DNA of 64,000 bases from Promethearchaeota archaeon (GTDB lineage Archaea; Asgardarchaeota; Lokiarchaeia; Sigyniarchaeales; SOKP01): NCBI GenBank assembly GCA_030603385.1, contig JAUVXW010000005.1, forward strand, positions 92,568-156,567, written 5' to 3'. Position numbers and translations under genes: made by a program. The notes under the pieces are model-generated. The model did no database searches. It saw only the letters and a list, made by a program, of their open reading frames with translations, and had not been told where the DNA came from. Numbering within the stretch: the stretch's first letter is position 1; every line of letters begins with the position of its first letter. This document shows positions 63,517 to 64,000 of the stretch, in pieces.

Positions 63517-64000
63517 TTATTGAATAATCTGTAATATCAGGTTTTCCATTTGAGGTTTAGCAGCTTCAATCTTATCTAAAAGCGTTACTGTACTTTCTAA
63601 GTCCTTTTCATCTTCTTCTATGATAAACAACAGATAAAAATCTAGATTTCCAAATTTAAGCACTTCAATAATACCTGAAAATCTTTCTCCATTGTCAAAC
63701 TTATCAGAAAATTCATATAGCATCCGATTTTCTGCAATAATACGTTTTTGCAGGTTTAAATAAATTTCATATATCTTTAATTTCTGAGTTAATTGTAAAT
63801 GTGGACGATAAAACTCTCCTAATGTTATTCCTTTAGAATCAAATAGAGATATTAAAATTGCATTATAATTCTTACTGATTTCTGTAAATAAATTAGATAC
63901 CATTTCCATTTTTTCAAATAACATTGATAAGCCACTAGAAAAAGCATCCATTACCGATTTAATATCGAAGATCGTTGTTTCAAAGAAAAATATATCAAAG
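63517..64000 (-). CDS. Roadblock/longin-like protein, cut by window end
   Basis: An ATG ending at 63951 gives 144 residues, but the frame stays open to the window edge, so the gene probably starts outside. The pattern NAILISLFDSKGITLGEFY, then GNLDFYLLFIIEEDE and a final long helix fits a roadblock or longin-type domain. Such proteins bind small GTPases; one is encoded at 55.3 kb. Tentative. Confidence 0.45.
   Translation of the reverse strand, partial: FDIFFFETTIFDIKSVMDAFSSGLSMLFEKMEMVSNLFTEISKNYNAILISLFDSKGITLGEFYRPHLQLTQKLKIYEIYLNLQKRIIAENRMLYEFSDKFDNGERFSGIIEVLKFGNLDFYLLFIIEEDEKDLESTVTLLDKIEAAKPQMENLILQIIQ

Overview
The window is AT-rich and tightly packed, and it looks like the chromosome of an Asgard archaeon, most like the Lokiarchaeia. 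It combines archaeal information-processing genes (ribosomal protein eS25, ATP-dependent DNA ligase, an intron-containing tRNA-Ser without encoded CCA) with a small Arf/Ras-like GTPase, longin/roadblock-type proteins, leucine-rich-repeat proteins, a Bud23-like methyltransferase and selenocysteine-containing HdrA and MvhD. The species is inferred from gene content only. The first and last genes run off the window.

Layout. 1-5.4 kb: a cut methyltransferase gene, then a minus-strand run of corrinoid protein, homocysteine methyltransferase, MttB-like methyltransferase (without an in-frame amber codon) and the two subunits of an isopropylmalate/homoaconitase-type dehydratase. 5.5-9.9 kb: hisS, two ArsR regulators and a divergent ACR3 arsenite exporter. 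10-16.1 kb: an LRR protein, a J-domain protein and a thiol/metal cluster (a third ArsR, a thioredoxin-like protein, four DGC-type putative zinc-binding proteins, an HdrA-N-like protein, a ferredoxin and a DUF166 protein). 16.3-17.2 kb: a decayed ABC transporter. 17.3-24.1 kb: a sulfur (possibly selenium) relay operon tusA-yedE-dsrE-dsrF-dsrH, an Lrp-type regulator with a cysteine-rich tail, and a HesB-like/TlpA/CcdA thiol module followed by a CcdA paralogue carrying three in-frame TAA codons. A palindrome TTACA-N3-TGTAA occurs three times between tusA and the regulator and once before the HesB-like gene, which suggests one regulon.

24.2-28.4 kb: pyrF, a small membrane protein, then hdrA (three in-frame UGA) and mvhD (two in-frame UGA), with a candidate SECIS hairpin downstream. 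28.5-33.5 kb: membrane proteins, an alpha-solenoid/beta-sandwich protein, an M24 peptidase and small cysteine-rich ORFs. 33.6-40.4 kb: AMP phosphorylase broken by an in-frame 30-base hairpin insert holding two stop codons, then two paralogous LRR proteins flanking a ferredoxin/AOR-family tungsten enzyme pair. 40.4-49.6 kb: DNA ligase, a possible gelsolin-like protein, hisG-hisD-hisC, a zinc-ribbon protein and a RuBisCO-like protein that lacks several catalytic residues.

49.7-62 kb is the most distinctive part. Two copies of a translationally coupled gene pair (a giant Ig/LamG-type surface protein with one C-terminal membrane helix, plus a cytosolic longin/winged-helix protein) flank a longin-like/small GTPase fusion gene. 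I read it as a candidate surface-to-cytosol signalling or membrane-organising system. The window ends with a Bud23-like gene, eS25, tRNA-Ser(CGA) with an intron, and a partial roadblock/longin-like gene.
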